Source: Mycobacterium europaeum
GTDB taxonomy: Bacteria > Actinomycetota > Actinomycetes > Mycobacteriales > Mycobacteriaceae
Assembly (NCBI RefSeq): GCF_002102155.1
Contig: NZ_LQOU01000051.1
Span: 124,001 to 188,000, forward strand
DNA: 64,000 nucleotides
Reading direction: 5' to 3'
Below the pieces are notes generated by a model. That model saw only the letters and a list, made by a program, of their open reading frames with translations. It was not told where the DNA came from and did not search any database. Both the position numbers and the translations under genes were made by a program. Of this stretch, positions 16,528 through 23,879 are shown in pieces. Position 1 is the stretch's first letter. Every line of letters begins with the position of its first letter.

Positions 16528-17369
16528 CGGGTGAATCCCGCTGCCACCATTGTGTTTCGCAGTCGTCCCACACCCTCGACTTCGGTCTCAACGATGTCTC
16601 CGACCGCGAGGTAGCGAGGCGGCTTGCGGATGAAGCCGACGCCGGACATGGTCCCGGTGAAGATCAGGTCGCCGGGATAAAGCGTGCAATACATGGATAA
16701 TTCGGCCACGATGTCAGGCACCGAATAGATCATCCGTGACGTGCGGGCGTGCTGGACTTGCTCACCATTGACCCAACAGGTGATGCCGATGTCGTCGGGA
16801 TTAAGAAATTGATCCGGCGTTACCAACCACGGCCCGGTTGGGCCGAAGGCCGGGTAGGACTTGGCCAAACCCCATTGGCTGGCGGCCATCTGGCGCTCCC
16901 GCTCGGAATAGTCTTGGCCGCCCATCACTCCGGCGACTTGATCCCACACCTCGCGTTTGGCCACGCGGTGTGCCAGCGTACCCATGACAACCACCAGTTC
17001 GGCTTCCCAGTCCACCGTGTTCTTGGGAAGCGGGACGTCGGCGTTCGGCCCGACGATCGAGGAGGGGAACTTCGAGAACACCTCCATCACCTCGGGCAGG
17101 GTGAAGTCGGCTTCTTCGGCGTGATCAGGATAATTTGCACCGATCGAGAACACCTGGCGCGGCCTTGGTGACGGCGCTCCCAGGCTCTGCTCGTCGATCG
17201 GGTCGGCGGGAAAGTCGACACCCGACGCCGCCCAGCGCCGGAATTCCGGCCACCGGTCGTAGACGGCCGCCGGATCGGCCGAAAACAGGCCGTTGCTGGC
17301 CTTCTCGACGTCGATGCCACCGCCGGCGACCACCAACGTTAACCTGCCACCAACATTGGCTACACGCAC
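16524..17369 (-). CDS. Fumarylacetoacetate hydrolase (FAH) family protein
   Basis: The 281-residue protein has the FAH fold core: GANYPDHAEE, the metal-binding acidic residues in VDWEAELVVVMG, GGQDYSERER, and FTGTMSGVGF near the C-terminus. Members use Mg2+/Ca2+ to hydrolyse C-C bonds, hydrate dienoates or decarboxylate oxo-acids after meta-cleavage of aromatic rings. It lies 43 nt downstream of the dioxygenase beta gene and overlaps the CoA ligase by 4 nt. It therefore probably processes the ring-opened product of the extradiol enzyme encoded at the head of this operon. The exact reaction is open. Confidence 0.86.
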   Translation of the reverse strand: MRVANVGGRLTLVVAGGGIDVEKASNGLFSADPAAVYDRWPEFRRWAASGVDFPADPIDEQSLGAPSPRPRQVFSIGANYPDHAEEADFTLPEVMEVFSKFPSSIVGPNADVPLPKNTVDWEAELVVVMGTLAHRVAKREVWDQVAGVMGGQDYSERERQMAASQWGLAKSYPAFGPTGPWLVTPDQFLNPDDIGITCWVNGEQVQHARTSRMIYSVPDIVAELSMYCTLYPGDLIFTGTMSGVGFIRKPPRYLAVGDIVETEVEGVGRLRNTMVAAGFTR

Positions 17370-17412
17370 CAGGATTCACCTCCGCGGCCGATTGGCCGAT
17401 CGATTTCGGTCT

Positions 17413-17934
17413 TCACAGAATGAAACTGACCTTTCCCTGCGGCCGGAGTTCCTCGCAGTCCAGCGTGGCCCGACGCTCCCGGATGCGGAAGCCGCCGTCT
17501 GCGCCGCGTACCAGCACATGGCGGTACTCACCGGTGAACAGGTGTGACGCGCTGCGCCGGTACCGGTAGACGGCGAAGTTGGACAACACCTCGAAGCCGT
17601 TCGCGCCGTTGTCATGGACGCGCACGTTGGTGATCAACCGGCGGGTCCGGGAGCGTGGTCGCTCGACGAACGCCATCTCACTTTCCAGGCGCTCCACTCT
17701 TCCCACGATCTGTGGGTAGGAGTCGGCGATGATGAAGACGGTCTTGTCGGGAGTGGTGGAATCGATTGCGTCCGTGGACGGAACGAGGTATGAACAGTCC
17801 TCGGTCAACAGCTGCAACCATTCCGGTAGCTTCCAGGCGTCCAGTAACTCGGCCTCGTGATAGAGGAATGATTCGACTTCGTATGCGGTGTCGCGGTCAA
17901 CGGTCGCCGGATGGGAAGACAGCATCTTGGTCAT
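17413..17934 (-). CDS. Aromatic ring-hydroxylating dioxygenase, beta (small) subunit
   Basis: The 173-residue protein has the NTF2-like beta-subunit fold: FLYHEAELLDAWKLPEWLQL, the long basic strand VERPRSRTRRLITNVRV, FAVYRYRRSASHLFTGEYRH and a C-terminal ERRATLDCEELRPQGKVSFI. The small subunit shapes the hexamer and has no catalytic metal. The ATG at 17934 overlaps the alpha stop (ATGA, 17931-17934), so the subunits are translationally coupled. The frame open further upstream to 18228 runs through the alpha gene and is not coding. Confidence 0.88.
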   Translation of the reverse strand: MTKMLSSHPATVDRDTAYEVESFLYHEAELLDAWKLPEWLQLLTEDCSYLVPSTDAIDSTTPDKTVFIIADSYPQIVGRVERLESEMAFVERPRSRTRRLITNVRVHDNGANGFEVLSNFAVYRYRRSASHLFTGEYRHVLVRGADGGFRIRERRATLDCEELRPQGKVSFIL

Positions 17935-19217
17935 GACTGCTCGGCCCCTGCCATGGCGACCTCGTCCGTCCCGACAACGTCCGTCTGCCACTGCCGCCAG
18001 AATCCACGCATCTGCTCCTCGTCGGTCAGACTTGGAACGTCCTTGCCTATCCCCTTGGAGACGATGTTCCACTCCGTGCCGCGCACGCGTCCGTAGGCTT
18101 CCTGGCAGGCTTCGATGACCTCGTTGTCGTCCGGAGTCGCGAAACCACCCGGCCCTAGGAATTCCAGATACCCCTGGATGCGGTGTTTGCGCAGTTCTGG
18201 GTCCTCGCCGACGGGGGCCAAGCACCACGCCGTGACATCGGTGTGGTCGACGGCGACCGGGTCGAGCACCCGCAACTGCAGCGATGCGGCGTCGATGATC
18301 AAAAGGTTGGGATAGATCAGAATGTTCTTGGAGGTCTGCCCCACGAGTTCGGCGGTCTCGTCGCCGAACTTGTCCACCAGCTCCGCGGCGATGGTGCGGA
18401 CCCGCTGCTTGGCCTCTTCGCTCATCACCGCAACAGTTTTCGCGACCGACCGGCCGAAAGGCGCCTTGTAGCGCATCATTACGTGTCCGTTGCCAAGGCT
18501 CAGACCCACTCCGTCCAAGCCTCCGCCGAGATCGTAACCCCGGCTGTTGAGGTAGGCGAAATACGTCTTGTGCACGGCCATGCCGTGGTAGCCGTCGAGA
18601 CTGTTTTCGACGATGAGCTTCCAGTTGCCGCCCATCCGGTAGATATGTGTTCCCTCAACCACTTCCATCTGTCCGGTCAGTGATTGGTCGATGACGGCAT
18701 CCAGGTATGGCAGCACCGGACCGAGGTAGTCGCGCAACGGCTGGGCGTCACGGTTGAACGTGGCGAAGACGAAGTCCCGGTACACCTCGAACCTGGGCGA
18801 ATCCAGGCTGAAGTTCGCGGGATCGAAACTGGGTGGGAACGATGCGCGCTCGGCGACACCGATCAACTCTCCCGAGTTCTTATACGTCCATGCGTGATAC
18901 AAGCAGCGGAATCGCTCGGCATTTCCCTTGGGCTCGCGACAGACCAGCGCACCCCGGTGACGGCAGGTGTTGAAGAAGACCCGAAGCTCACCGCTGTTAT
19001 CCCGGCACATGATCAGCCGTTCTCCGACCACCGTCCGCGCGACGAAGTCACCCGGGCGAGCCACCTCGGTGGCGTGACCCACGTACAGCCACTTATTGGC
19101 GAAGATGGTCTTCTGCTCGCGTTTCAGATGTTCCTCGTCGGTGAAGACCGACCGATGTACCCGGAAATCCACACCCGGGGTTTCGACGACCAGATCCTTG
19201 TATCCGTTGCCAGTCAT
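17931..19217 (-). CDS. Rieske-type aromatic ring-hydroxylating dioxygenase, alpha (large) subunit
   Basis: The 428-residue protein binds a Rieske [2Fe-2S] cluster through C85-x-H87 (NTCRHRG) and C105-x2-H108 (CLYHAW). Mononuclear Fe(II) ligands are H211 and H216 within ENSLDGYHGMAVH, with D208 bridging the two centres. The pattern is closest to the benzoate/anthranilate (BenA-like) group, so an aromatic acid could be the substrate; this is inference. It would add O2 across the ring to give a cis-dihydrodiol. Its stop overlaps the beta start and its start overlaps the upstream SDR stop (19214-19217). No dedicated reductase adjoins it; the ferredoxin and reductase near 29-30.7 kb are candidates. 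Confidence 0.9.
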   Translation of the reverse strand: MTGNGYKDLVVETPGVDFRVHRSVFTDEEHLKREQKTIFANKWLYVGHATEVARPGDFVARTVVGERLIMCRDNSGELRVFFNTCRHRGALVCREPKGNAERFRCLYHAWTYKNSGELIGVAERASFPPSFDPANFSLDSPRFEVYRDFVFATFNRDAQPLRDYLGPVLPYLDAVIDQSLTGQMEVVEGTHIYRMGGNWKLIVENSLDGYHGMAVHKTYFAYLNSRGYDLGGGLDGVGLSLGNGHVMMRYKAPFGRSVAKTVAVMSEEAKQRVRTIAAELVDKFGDETAELVGQTSKNILIYPNLLIIDAASLQLRVLDPVAVDHTDVTAWCLAPVGEDPELRKHRIQGYLEFLGPGGFATPDDNEVIEACQEAYGRVRGTEWNIVSKGIGKDVPSLTDEEQMRGFWRQWQTDVVGTDEVAMAGAEQS

Positions 19218-19972
19218 GCGAGCGTCGACCCCCCATTCACACCGACCACCTGGCCGTTGATGAATCCCGCCTCATCGCCGGCGAGAAACTCGACGAGAGC
19301 GGCAACCTCACTGAGCTCCGCAGGCCGGCCCATCGGGATCTGGGAAACGAAGCGCTGGGTCAGTTCGGGCTGCTCCCGCAGGAACCGCTCGAATTCGGGC
19401 GAGCGGACAGCCGGAGGCGCCACCACGTTGAAAGTGACACCCTGCTTGCCGAATTCGCGGGAAAGGCTGCCCGCCACCGCATGCACGCCACCCTTGGCCG
19501 CGTTGTACATCGCATGGTCCTCGAGGCCGTTGCGCACCGAATCGGCGCCGATGAAGATCACCCGGCCCTTGCCGGCCTCGAGCATCACCGGCAGCGCGGC
19601 CAGCGTCGATCGCAGCGCCGTCCACAAGTTGCGATTGATGGTGGCTTGCAGGGTTTCCTCGGTGTGGCTGAGCGTCGGCCGGATGACTCCTCCGCCGGCG
19701 TTGTTGACCAACACGTCGAGGCGACCGAAGACCGAGACCGCTTGCCGTACCATCTGTTCGGCCGCTTCCCGGGTGCTCAGGTCACCGACGCTGGTGATCA
19801 CCGGCGCGGCGTGGTCGCCTTCGAGCTTGGCGGCCAGTTTGGCCAGGCCCTCGTCGTTGGTGTCGGCCAGCACCAGCGATGCGCCCGCCGTGGCGAATCG
19901 CTCACTCAACGCCGTCCCGATACCGCCCGCGGCGCCGGTGACGATGACACACTTGCCGGTGAATGCGCCCAT
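19214..19972 (-). CDS. Short-chain dehydrogenase, probable cis-dihydrodiol dehydrogenase
   Basis: The 252-residue SDR has TGAAGGIG, Asp after beta-2 (LADTND, NAD-type), NNAGGG, and an altered catalytic region FIGADSVRNG followed by YNAAK. It sits between the extradiol dioxygenase gene (1 nt upstream) and the Rieske alpha gene (4-nt overlap). That position predicts oxidation of the cis-dihydrodiol to a catechol, as BenD/BphB-type enzymes do. The family is certain; the diol role is inferred from synteny. Confidence 0.86.
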   Translation of the reverse strand: MGAFTGKCVIVTGAAGGIGTALSERFATAGASLVLADTNDEGLAKLAAKLEGDHAAPVITSVGDLSTREAAEQMVRQAVSVFGRLDVLVNNAGGGVIRPTLSHTEETLQATINRNLWTALRSTLAALPVMLEAGKGRVIFIGADSVRNGLEDHAMYNAAKGGVHAVAGSLSREFGKQGVTFNVVAPPAVRSPEFERFLREQPELTQRFVSQIPMGRPAELSEVAALVEFLAGDEAGFINGQVVGVNGGSTLA

Positions 19973-19973
19973 C

Positions 19974-21050
19974 TCAGCTGTCCCCTGCCACCTGGTAGAC
20001 GCCGAAGACCTTGTTCGAGGTGAACAGGTCGGTTTCGATCATCTCCATCCACTCGGGACGAACGCCGAGGCGGTCGACGGCACCGGCAAGGCAGAACCAG
20101 TTCAGCATCTCGTGTTGCCCGGCCCGCTCGACCTCCTGAAGGGTTACATCGCGCCAGGCGGCCGGTTTGTCACCGTTAAGTTGCGCGAACAGCTCCCGGT
20201 CCCGGGCCGTGTCCGGAAGCAGGAAACGGCTCGCCTCGTTGAGGAAGGCGTGCGACCAGCTCGACGAGGCGACCAGGGCCACCCGTGACTTGCTTTGCAG
20301 ACAGATCTCGGCCACCACGGCACCGAGGTCGAAGCAGCGAGCCGGCGCAGGTGCCGGTGGATCCAGTTCGGAGATGTCCTTGGGCATGCTGCTCAGATAG
20401 GCCAAACCGCCCTTGTGTTTGACCAATCGACGGCCATAGCAGTTGATGGAGAAGAACAACGACGCATAGGGGAAGCCGTCACCGGCCCAGTCGAGGTAGC
20501 GCAACGTGTTTGCGAACGCGGCCGGCATCGGACGGTCGGGCAGGGGCTGGTAGCTGTAGGCGATATCGAAGCCGCGGCTTAGCAGTTCGGTGGTGAGTTT
20601 CTTGCCGGCCCGAGGCGCGCCCTTGATCGGATACGGCGTGTCTTCTGGCTCGCCCCACGCATTCGGCCGGCCCTTGTAGAACGGCCGTTGCCATAACCGC
20701 GTTTCCAGGTCGTCGAAAGCACATACCGCGAACGGCGGCACGCAGTCCTCATGGAACAACTCATACTGATCGTCACCCCAGATCAGCACGACGTCGGGCG
20801 CGAAGTCGTCGAGAGCGTCACGCACGCGTTGAAAGTTCTGACGCAGCTCCTCGCGGTGGGCTGCCGCCGCGGCCAGGCCGTTGTCGTCGCCCAGTTCGCG
20901 CACAAGCAGACTCGAGAGCGCGGCCGGGTCGCGCTTCTCGTCCGGCAGCTCAGGATCCCGCAACGCCCACCGAAATACATCGGCCATCCGCTCGTCGGGC
21001 AGCGCGAGCGGCGGGAAATGTGTGGCACCTACAGCCAGTACAGCACCCAT
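19974..21050 (-). CDS. Class III extradiol ring-cleavage dioxygenase (LigB-like)
   Basis: The 358-residue protein resembles the catalytic subunit of LigAB-type non-haem Fe(II) dioxygenases. Candidate residues are H11 (VGATHFPPL), the DD/H segment IWGDDQYELFHED (H100) and H267 in VASSSWSHAF, the conserved His near the C-terminal third. The family opens catechols next to the diol. As first gene of the 14-21 kb operon, followed at once by a diol dehydrogenase and a Rieske dioxygenase, it should cleave the catechol they produce. A small LigA-like subunit is absent, so it would be a one-component member. Confidence 0.85.
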   Translation of the reverse strand: MGAVLAVGATHFPPLALPDERMADVFRWALRDPELPDEKRDPAALSSLLVRELGDDNGLAAAAAHREELRQNFQRVRDALDDFAPDVVLIWGDDQYELFHEDCVPPFAVCAFDDLETRLWQRPFYKGRPNAWGEPEDTPYPIKGAPRAGKKLTTELLSRGFDIAYSYQPLPDRPMPAAFANTLRYLDWAGDGFPYASLFFSINCYGRRLVKHKGGLAYLSSMPKDISELDPPAPAPARCFDLGAVVAEICLQSKSRVALVASSSWSHAFLNEASRFLLPDTARDRELFAQLNGDKPAAWRDVTLQEVERAGQHEMLNWFCLAGAVDRLGVRPEWMEMIETDLFTSNKVFGVYQVAGDS

Positions 21051-21178
21051 GATTCGGTGATCCTCCTTGATCGCTGTTCAAGCCCCTGCGCCGCAGCGCC
21101 GAACAGATCCAGCTCCTCACCAAACTTGCGGCGGTGTGGGGAGCGCTGAATCTGATGAACGAATAGTATCGATAATAC

Positions 21179-21196
21179 ACATATTCTACAATATGT
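21179..21196. promoter_or_regulatory. Perfect 18-bp inverted repeat in a divergent promoter (candidate TetR operator)
   Basis: ACATATT-CTAC-AATATGT lies between the extradiol-dioxygenase operon (start 21050, minus) and the TetR gene (start 21284, plus). It overlaps hexamers that look like -10 boxes on both strands (TACAAT plus, TATTAT minus side) in an AT-rich island. This is the usual arrangement for a TetR protein controlling itself and the divergent operon. Confidence 0.6.
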
Positions 21197-21283
21197 TTCA
21201 TAATGCTGAGTTGTATTACCATCGTTGTTACCGAGCACGCCTGTCCAGCAGGGCGACTGAGTGCCAGAAAGGGAGGCGATACC

Positions 21284-21886
21284 TTGGCTACCAGGGCGAC
21301 GACCGAGGCGAAGATCTTCAATGGAGCTTTGCGCGCGCTTGCGCGTCAGGGACCGAAGAAGCTGGCAATGAGCGACATCGCGGCCGAGGCGGGGGTATCG
21401 GGTGGCACGCTCTACCGGTACTTCAAGAACAAGGAAGACCTCCTCGAGGCGCTCGGGGATCACTTCGTCATGAGGTTGCGCGGGATCTTGCAGGGGGCGA
21501 TTGCCGAACAGCCCGATCCCGCCGATCGTCTGCGCTTGGTCGTGGACATCATGTTGCGTTATTGGCAGGACAATCCGGCGACGGTCCAACTCGGCCAGCT
21601 CGAGCCCGGTTTCGTGATCGCATATATCAAGCAAGTTTCACCGCAGCTGTCCGCCGTCCTCCATGACGCTTTGGAGCCCGCTCTCGCCGAAAGCCCGGCA
21701 GTCCGGCTCGGCTTGGCGACACCGGACGAGATCGTGGACCTCATTGTGCGAATGGCTTTTTCGCATTACTTCATGCCTGCCAAGGACTATCGTGAGCTGC
21801 GCGACCTGCTGGTCGCGCTCGGGAGTTCGGCCGGGCTGGAACCGAAGAAGGCCCGGACCAGGGCGGGTCGCAAGGCCGCCAGCTGA
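21284..21886 (+). CDS. TetR-family transcriptional regulator
   Basis: The 200-residue regulator has an N-terminal helix-turn-helix (AKIFNGALRALARQG, MSDIAAEAGVSGGTLYRYF) and a helical ligand domain. A TTG start at 21284 is chosen because GGGAGG (21271-21276) lies 7 nt before it and the protein begins just before the HTH; the frame reaches back to 21203 without a better site. It is divergent from the dioxygenase operon with the palindrome 21179-21196 between them, so it probably represses that operon and itself and responds to an aromatic pathway compound. It is convergent with the FAH gene, 3 nt between stops. Confidence 0.87.
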   Translation: MATRATTEAKIFNGALRALARQGPKKLAMSDIAAEAGVSGGTLYRYFKNKEDLLEALGDHFVMRLRGILQGAIAEQPDPADRLRLVVDIMLRYWQDNPATVQLGQLEPGFVIAYIKQVSPQLSAVLHDALEPALAESPAVRLGLATPDEIVDLIVRMAFSHYFMPAKDYRELRDLLVALGSSAGLEPKKARTRAGRKAAS

Positions 21887-21889
21887 CGG

Positions 21890-22729
21890 TTACGACTGCT
21901 TGGCGCCGACGACATTGCGCAGCACACCGATGCCTTCAATTTCCGCCTCGACGACATCGCCTTCTCGGAGGAATCGGCCGTCCTCCATCCCGACACCGTC
22001 CGTGGTGCCCGTGAACACAATGTCACCCGCGTTGAGGGCGACCCTCGCGACGACGTAGTCGAGACACTCATCGAGGTTCCAGATCATCTTCGCGGTGCGA
22101 TCATGTTGGCGCTCTTCACCGTTGACGCGTAAAGAGATGCCCACATCGATCTGGCCCGGTCCGCCGAACTCATCCTTGGTGGTGATCCACGGCCCCACTG
22201 GGGTCGCTCCGGTGAGCGCCTTCATCGTGAACAGGTCCAGTCCGCCCATAGGCGACGCGGCGTCCCTGGCACTGACGTCGTTGCCGACGGTGTAGCCCAG
22301 CACGGCGTCGGTGAGGTGCCCGTCGGCCTTGCTCGCCGGCCTGGCCATCACAGCGACCAGCTCGACCTCGAAGTCCAGCTGGTTGGTGATCGCGGGATTT
22401 GCCAATTCGTCGTCGTGCCCGATGATGGCCGCTTGCGGTTTGAGGAAACCCACGGTGCTGGGTGGGCGCTCGGTGACACCGAGCTTCTCCAGGTGAGTCC
22501 AGTAGTTCATTCCGACCCCGACGATCGTGGACGTTGGGGTGATGGGCGGCAAGAGGCGCACGTCCTCAAGCGCCACCGGTGGACCCGCGAACTCGAAGGC
22601 CGCTTGGCCCTCGGATGCGGCGGGGCCCCAATCAGCTATCTCACCGCGGACCGGCTGTACCGTACCGGCTCCGATATCGACCAGCGCCCACGAATCATTG
22701 TCCTGGAAGCGGATTCTCGCGATTTTCAG
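21890..22729 (-). CDS. Fumarylacetoacetate hydrolase (FAH) family protein, probable CTG start
   Basis: The 279-residue FAH-fold enzyme has VGVGMNYWTHLEKLG, the acidic metal site LDFEVELVAVM, GNDVSARD and FTGTTDGVG. The first ATG/GTG in frame (22576) would remove 51 residues, but the frame upstream reads as a normal family N-terminus (KIARIRFQDNDSWALVDIG). A CTG at 22729 overlaps the YceI stop by 4 nt (CTGA) and is preceded by GAGGGG 5 nt away, matching the overlaps of the genes upstream. It likely hydrolyses or isomerises a meta-cleavage product and is last in the 25.3-21.9 kb operon. Confidence 0.86.
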   Translation of the reverse strand: MKIARIRFQDNDSWALVDIGAGTVQPVRGEIADWGPAASEGQAAFEFAGPPVALEDVRLLPPITPTSTIVGVGMNYWTHLEKLGVTERPPSTVGFLKPQAAIIGHDDELANPAITNQLDFEVELVAVMARPASKADGHLTDAVLGYTVGNDVSARDAASPMGGLDLFTMKALTGATPVGPWITTKDEFGGPGQIDVGISLRVNGEERQHDRTAKMIWNLDECLDYVVARVALNAGDIVFTGTTDGVGMEDGRFLREGDVVEAEIEGIGVLRNVVGAKQS

Positions 22730-23298
22730 GGTGACCCCTCCAGCCGTATGTCCACGTGCACTGTCTGCCCGATCCCGCGATCAAGGAACCGCGGGCGGGC
22801 GCGGTAGACCAACCCGAAGTCGCTGCGGGTGAACTGCCCTCGTCCGATGAAGATCGGCCTCGCAGCGCCCCCGTCGTGGATGAACCGCTCGGCCTGAATC
22901 CGCAGTGGTACGCGGCGGGTAACGCCCATGAAGGTCAGTTCTCCGTCCAGCAGGAAGCCTTGCGGATTGCCGCCGGTATCAGGGGTGACTCCCGTCGAAT
23001 GGTATTCCGCGGTCGGATGGTTCGCTATGTTTAGCAGCGAAGCTGCGCGAATCGCCTTGTCACGGCCCTTGCTCTTCGTATTGACCGAGCCAAGGTCGAT
23101 CGTTGCGATCACGGCCGAAGCCGTCGGGTCATCGGCGACAACGATCTGTCCCTCGACCCGCAGGGTGCCGCGCACTGTCTGCACACCCAGGTGCTTGACC
23201 GTGAACCTCAGCGTCGACCGGACCGGATCGATCGCCCATGTACCTGCCACATAACCCGGAATCTCTGTCGCAGAAGGCAATTCGTAACCCTGCCTCAC
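22726..23298 (-). CDS. YceI-family lipocalin-like protein
   Basis: The 190-residue protein starts at a GTG overlapping the dioxygenase beta stop (GTGA, 23295-23298) and has the YceI pattern: GTWAIDPVRSTLRFTVKHLG, then VRGTLRVEG, and FLLDGELTFMGVTRRVPL. YceI proteins form a beta-barrel that binds long isoprenoid or fatty-amide molecules; many are secreted, but no signal peptide is seen here, so it is probably cytoplasmic. Its place between a dioxygenase subunit and a hydrolase, with overlaps on both sides, suggests it binds or delivers a hydrophobic pathway compound. That function is inference. Confidence 0.85.
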   Translation of the reverse strand: MRQGYELPSATEIPGYVAGTWAIDPVRSTLRFTVKHLGVQTVRGTLRVEGQIVVADDPTASAVIATIDLGSVNTKSKGRDKAIRAASLLNIANHPTAEYHSTGVTPDTGGNPQGFLLDGELTFMGVTRRVPLRIQAERFIHDGGAARPIFIGRGQFTRSDFGLVYRARPRFLDRGIGQTVHVDIRLEGSP

Positions 23299-23879
23299 AG
23301 ATAGATGGCGAGGTTTTGCACGCCAAGCGTGGCCTGCTCGAAATAGATGGTGCGCGACGCGATTTTCCATTCATCGCCTCCGCGGAGGATGTCGACCCGC
23401 CTGGCCGGAAGTATCTCGAGCTTCGGGTCGTCGTAGCGAGATCGCAGCAAGACGATGGAGCTGTGCACTTCGTACTCGCCTGCCAAGCCCGTCTGGTAGG
23501 CCCGCACCTTGTGCACGATCCGTTGGGTGCGTGACAGCGGATTCTCAGCCCAGGCGCTGTCGGTCTGCGTCATCCGCATGATCTTGAGCATCAGCGTCAT
23601 GATGTTCTCGTTGAACAGATACATGTCTGATTCGAAGACGCCCATGTTCCGGTGATCACGTGTGGTGCGCACCGGTGCCCGATAGACGATGTCGGGCGCG
23701 AGCAGACCGGCCCAACCGGTCAGGTCATCGGAGTCCAGCAGTGCGGACTCGTCTTCGAGAAACGCTACGATCTCGAAATGGAGCGGATCGGTCATCGGGA
23801 TTCGTGCCCCGCGCGGTATCGGGTAGCTGACACCCGATTGGGACTGGGTTTCGATGTCCGGTGCGGCCTCTGCAGTCAC
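23295..23879 (-). CDS. Aromatic ring-hydroxylating dioxygenase, beta (small) subunit
   Basis: The 194-residue protein has the beta-subunit pattern HFEIVAFLEDESALLDSDDL, a tyrosine/arginine segment IVYRAPVRTTRD, LSRTQRIVHKVRAYQ, VHSSIVLLRSRYDDPKLEIL and a short C-terminus. The longer N-terminus and DPKLE segment resemble small subunits of Gram-positive PAH or biphenyl-type dioxygenases. The GTG start at 23879 overlaps the alpha stop (GTGA); a neighbouring GTG at 23882 is equally possible. It pairs with the alpha subunit directly upstream and is itself coupled to the YceI gene. Confidence 0.87.
   Translation of the reverse strand: MTAEAAPDIETQSQSGVSYPIPRGARIPMTDPLHFEIVAFLEDESALLDSDDLTGWAGLLAPDIVYRAPVRTTRDHRNMGVFESDMYLFNENIMTLMLKIMRMTQTDSAWAENPLSRTQRIVHKVRAYQTGLAGEYEVHSSIVLLRSRYDDPKLEILPARRVDILRGGDEWKIASRTIYFEQATLGVQNLAIYL

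Noticed and set aside
18684..20288. Long plus-strand open frame (534 codons) opposite the Rieske and SDR genes
   Set aside because: It lies wholly antisense to well-recognised genes and has no family resemblance; long antisense frames are common in high-GC DNA.
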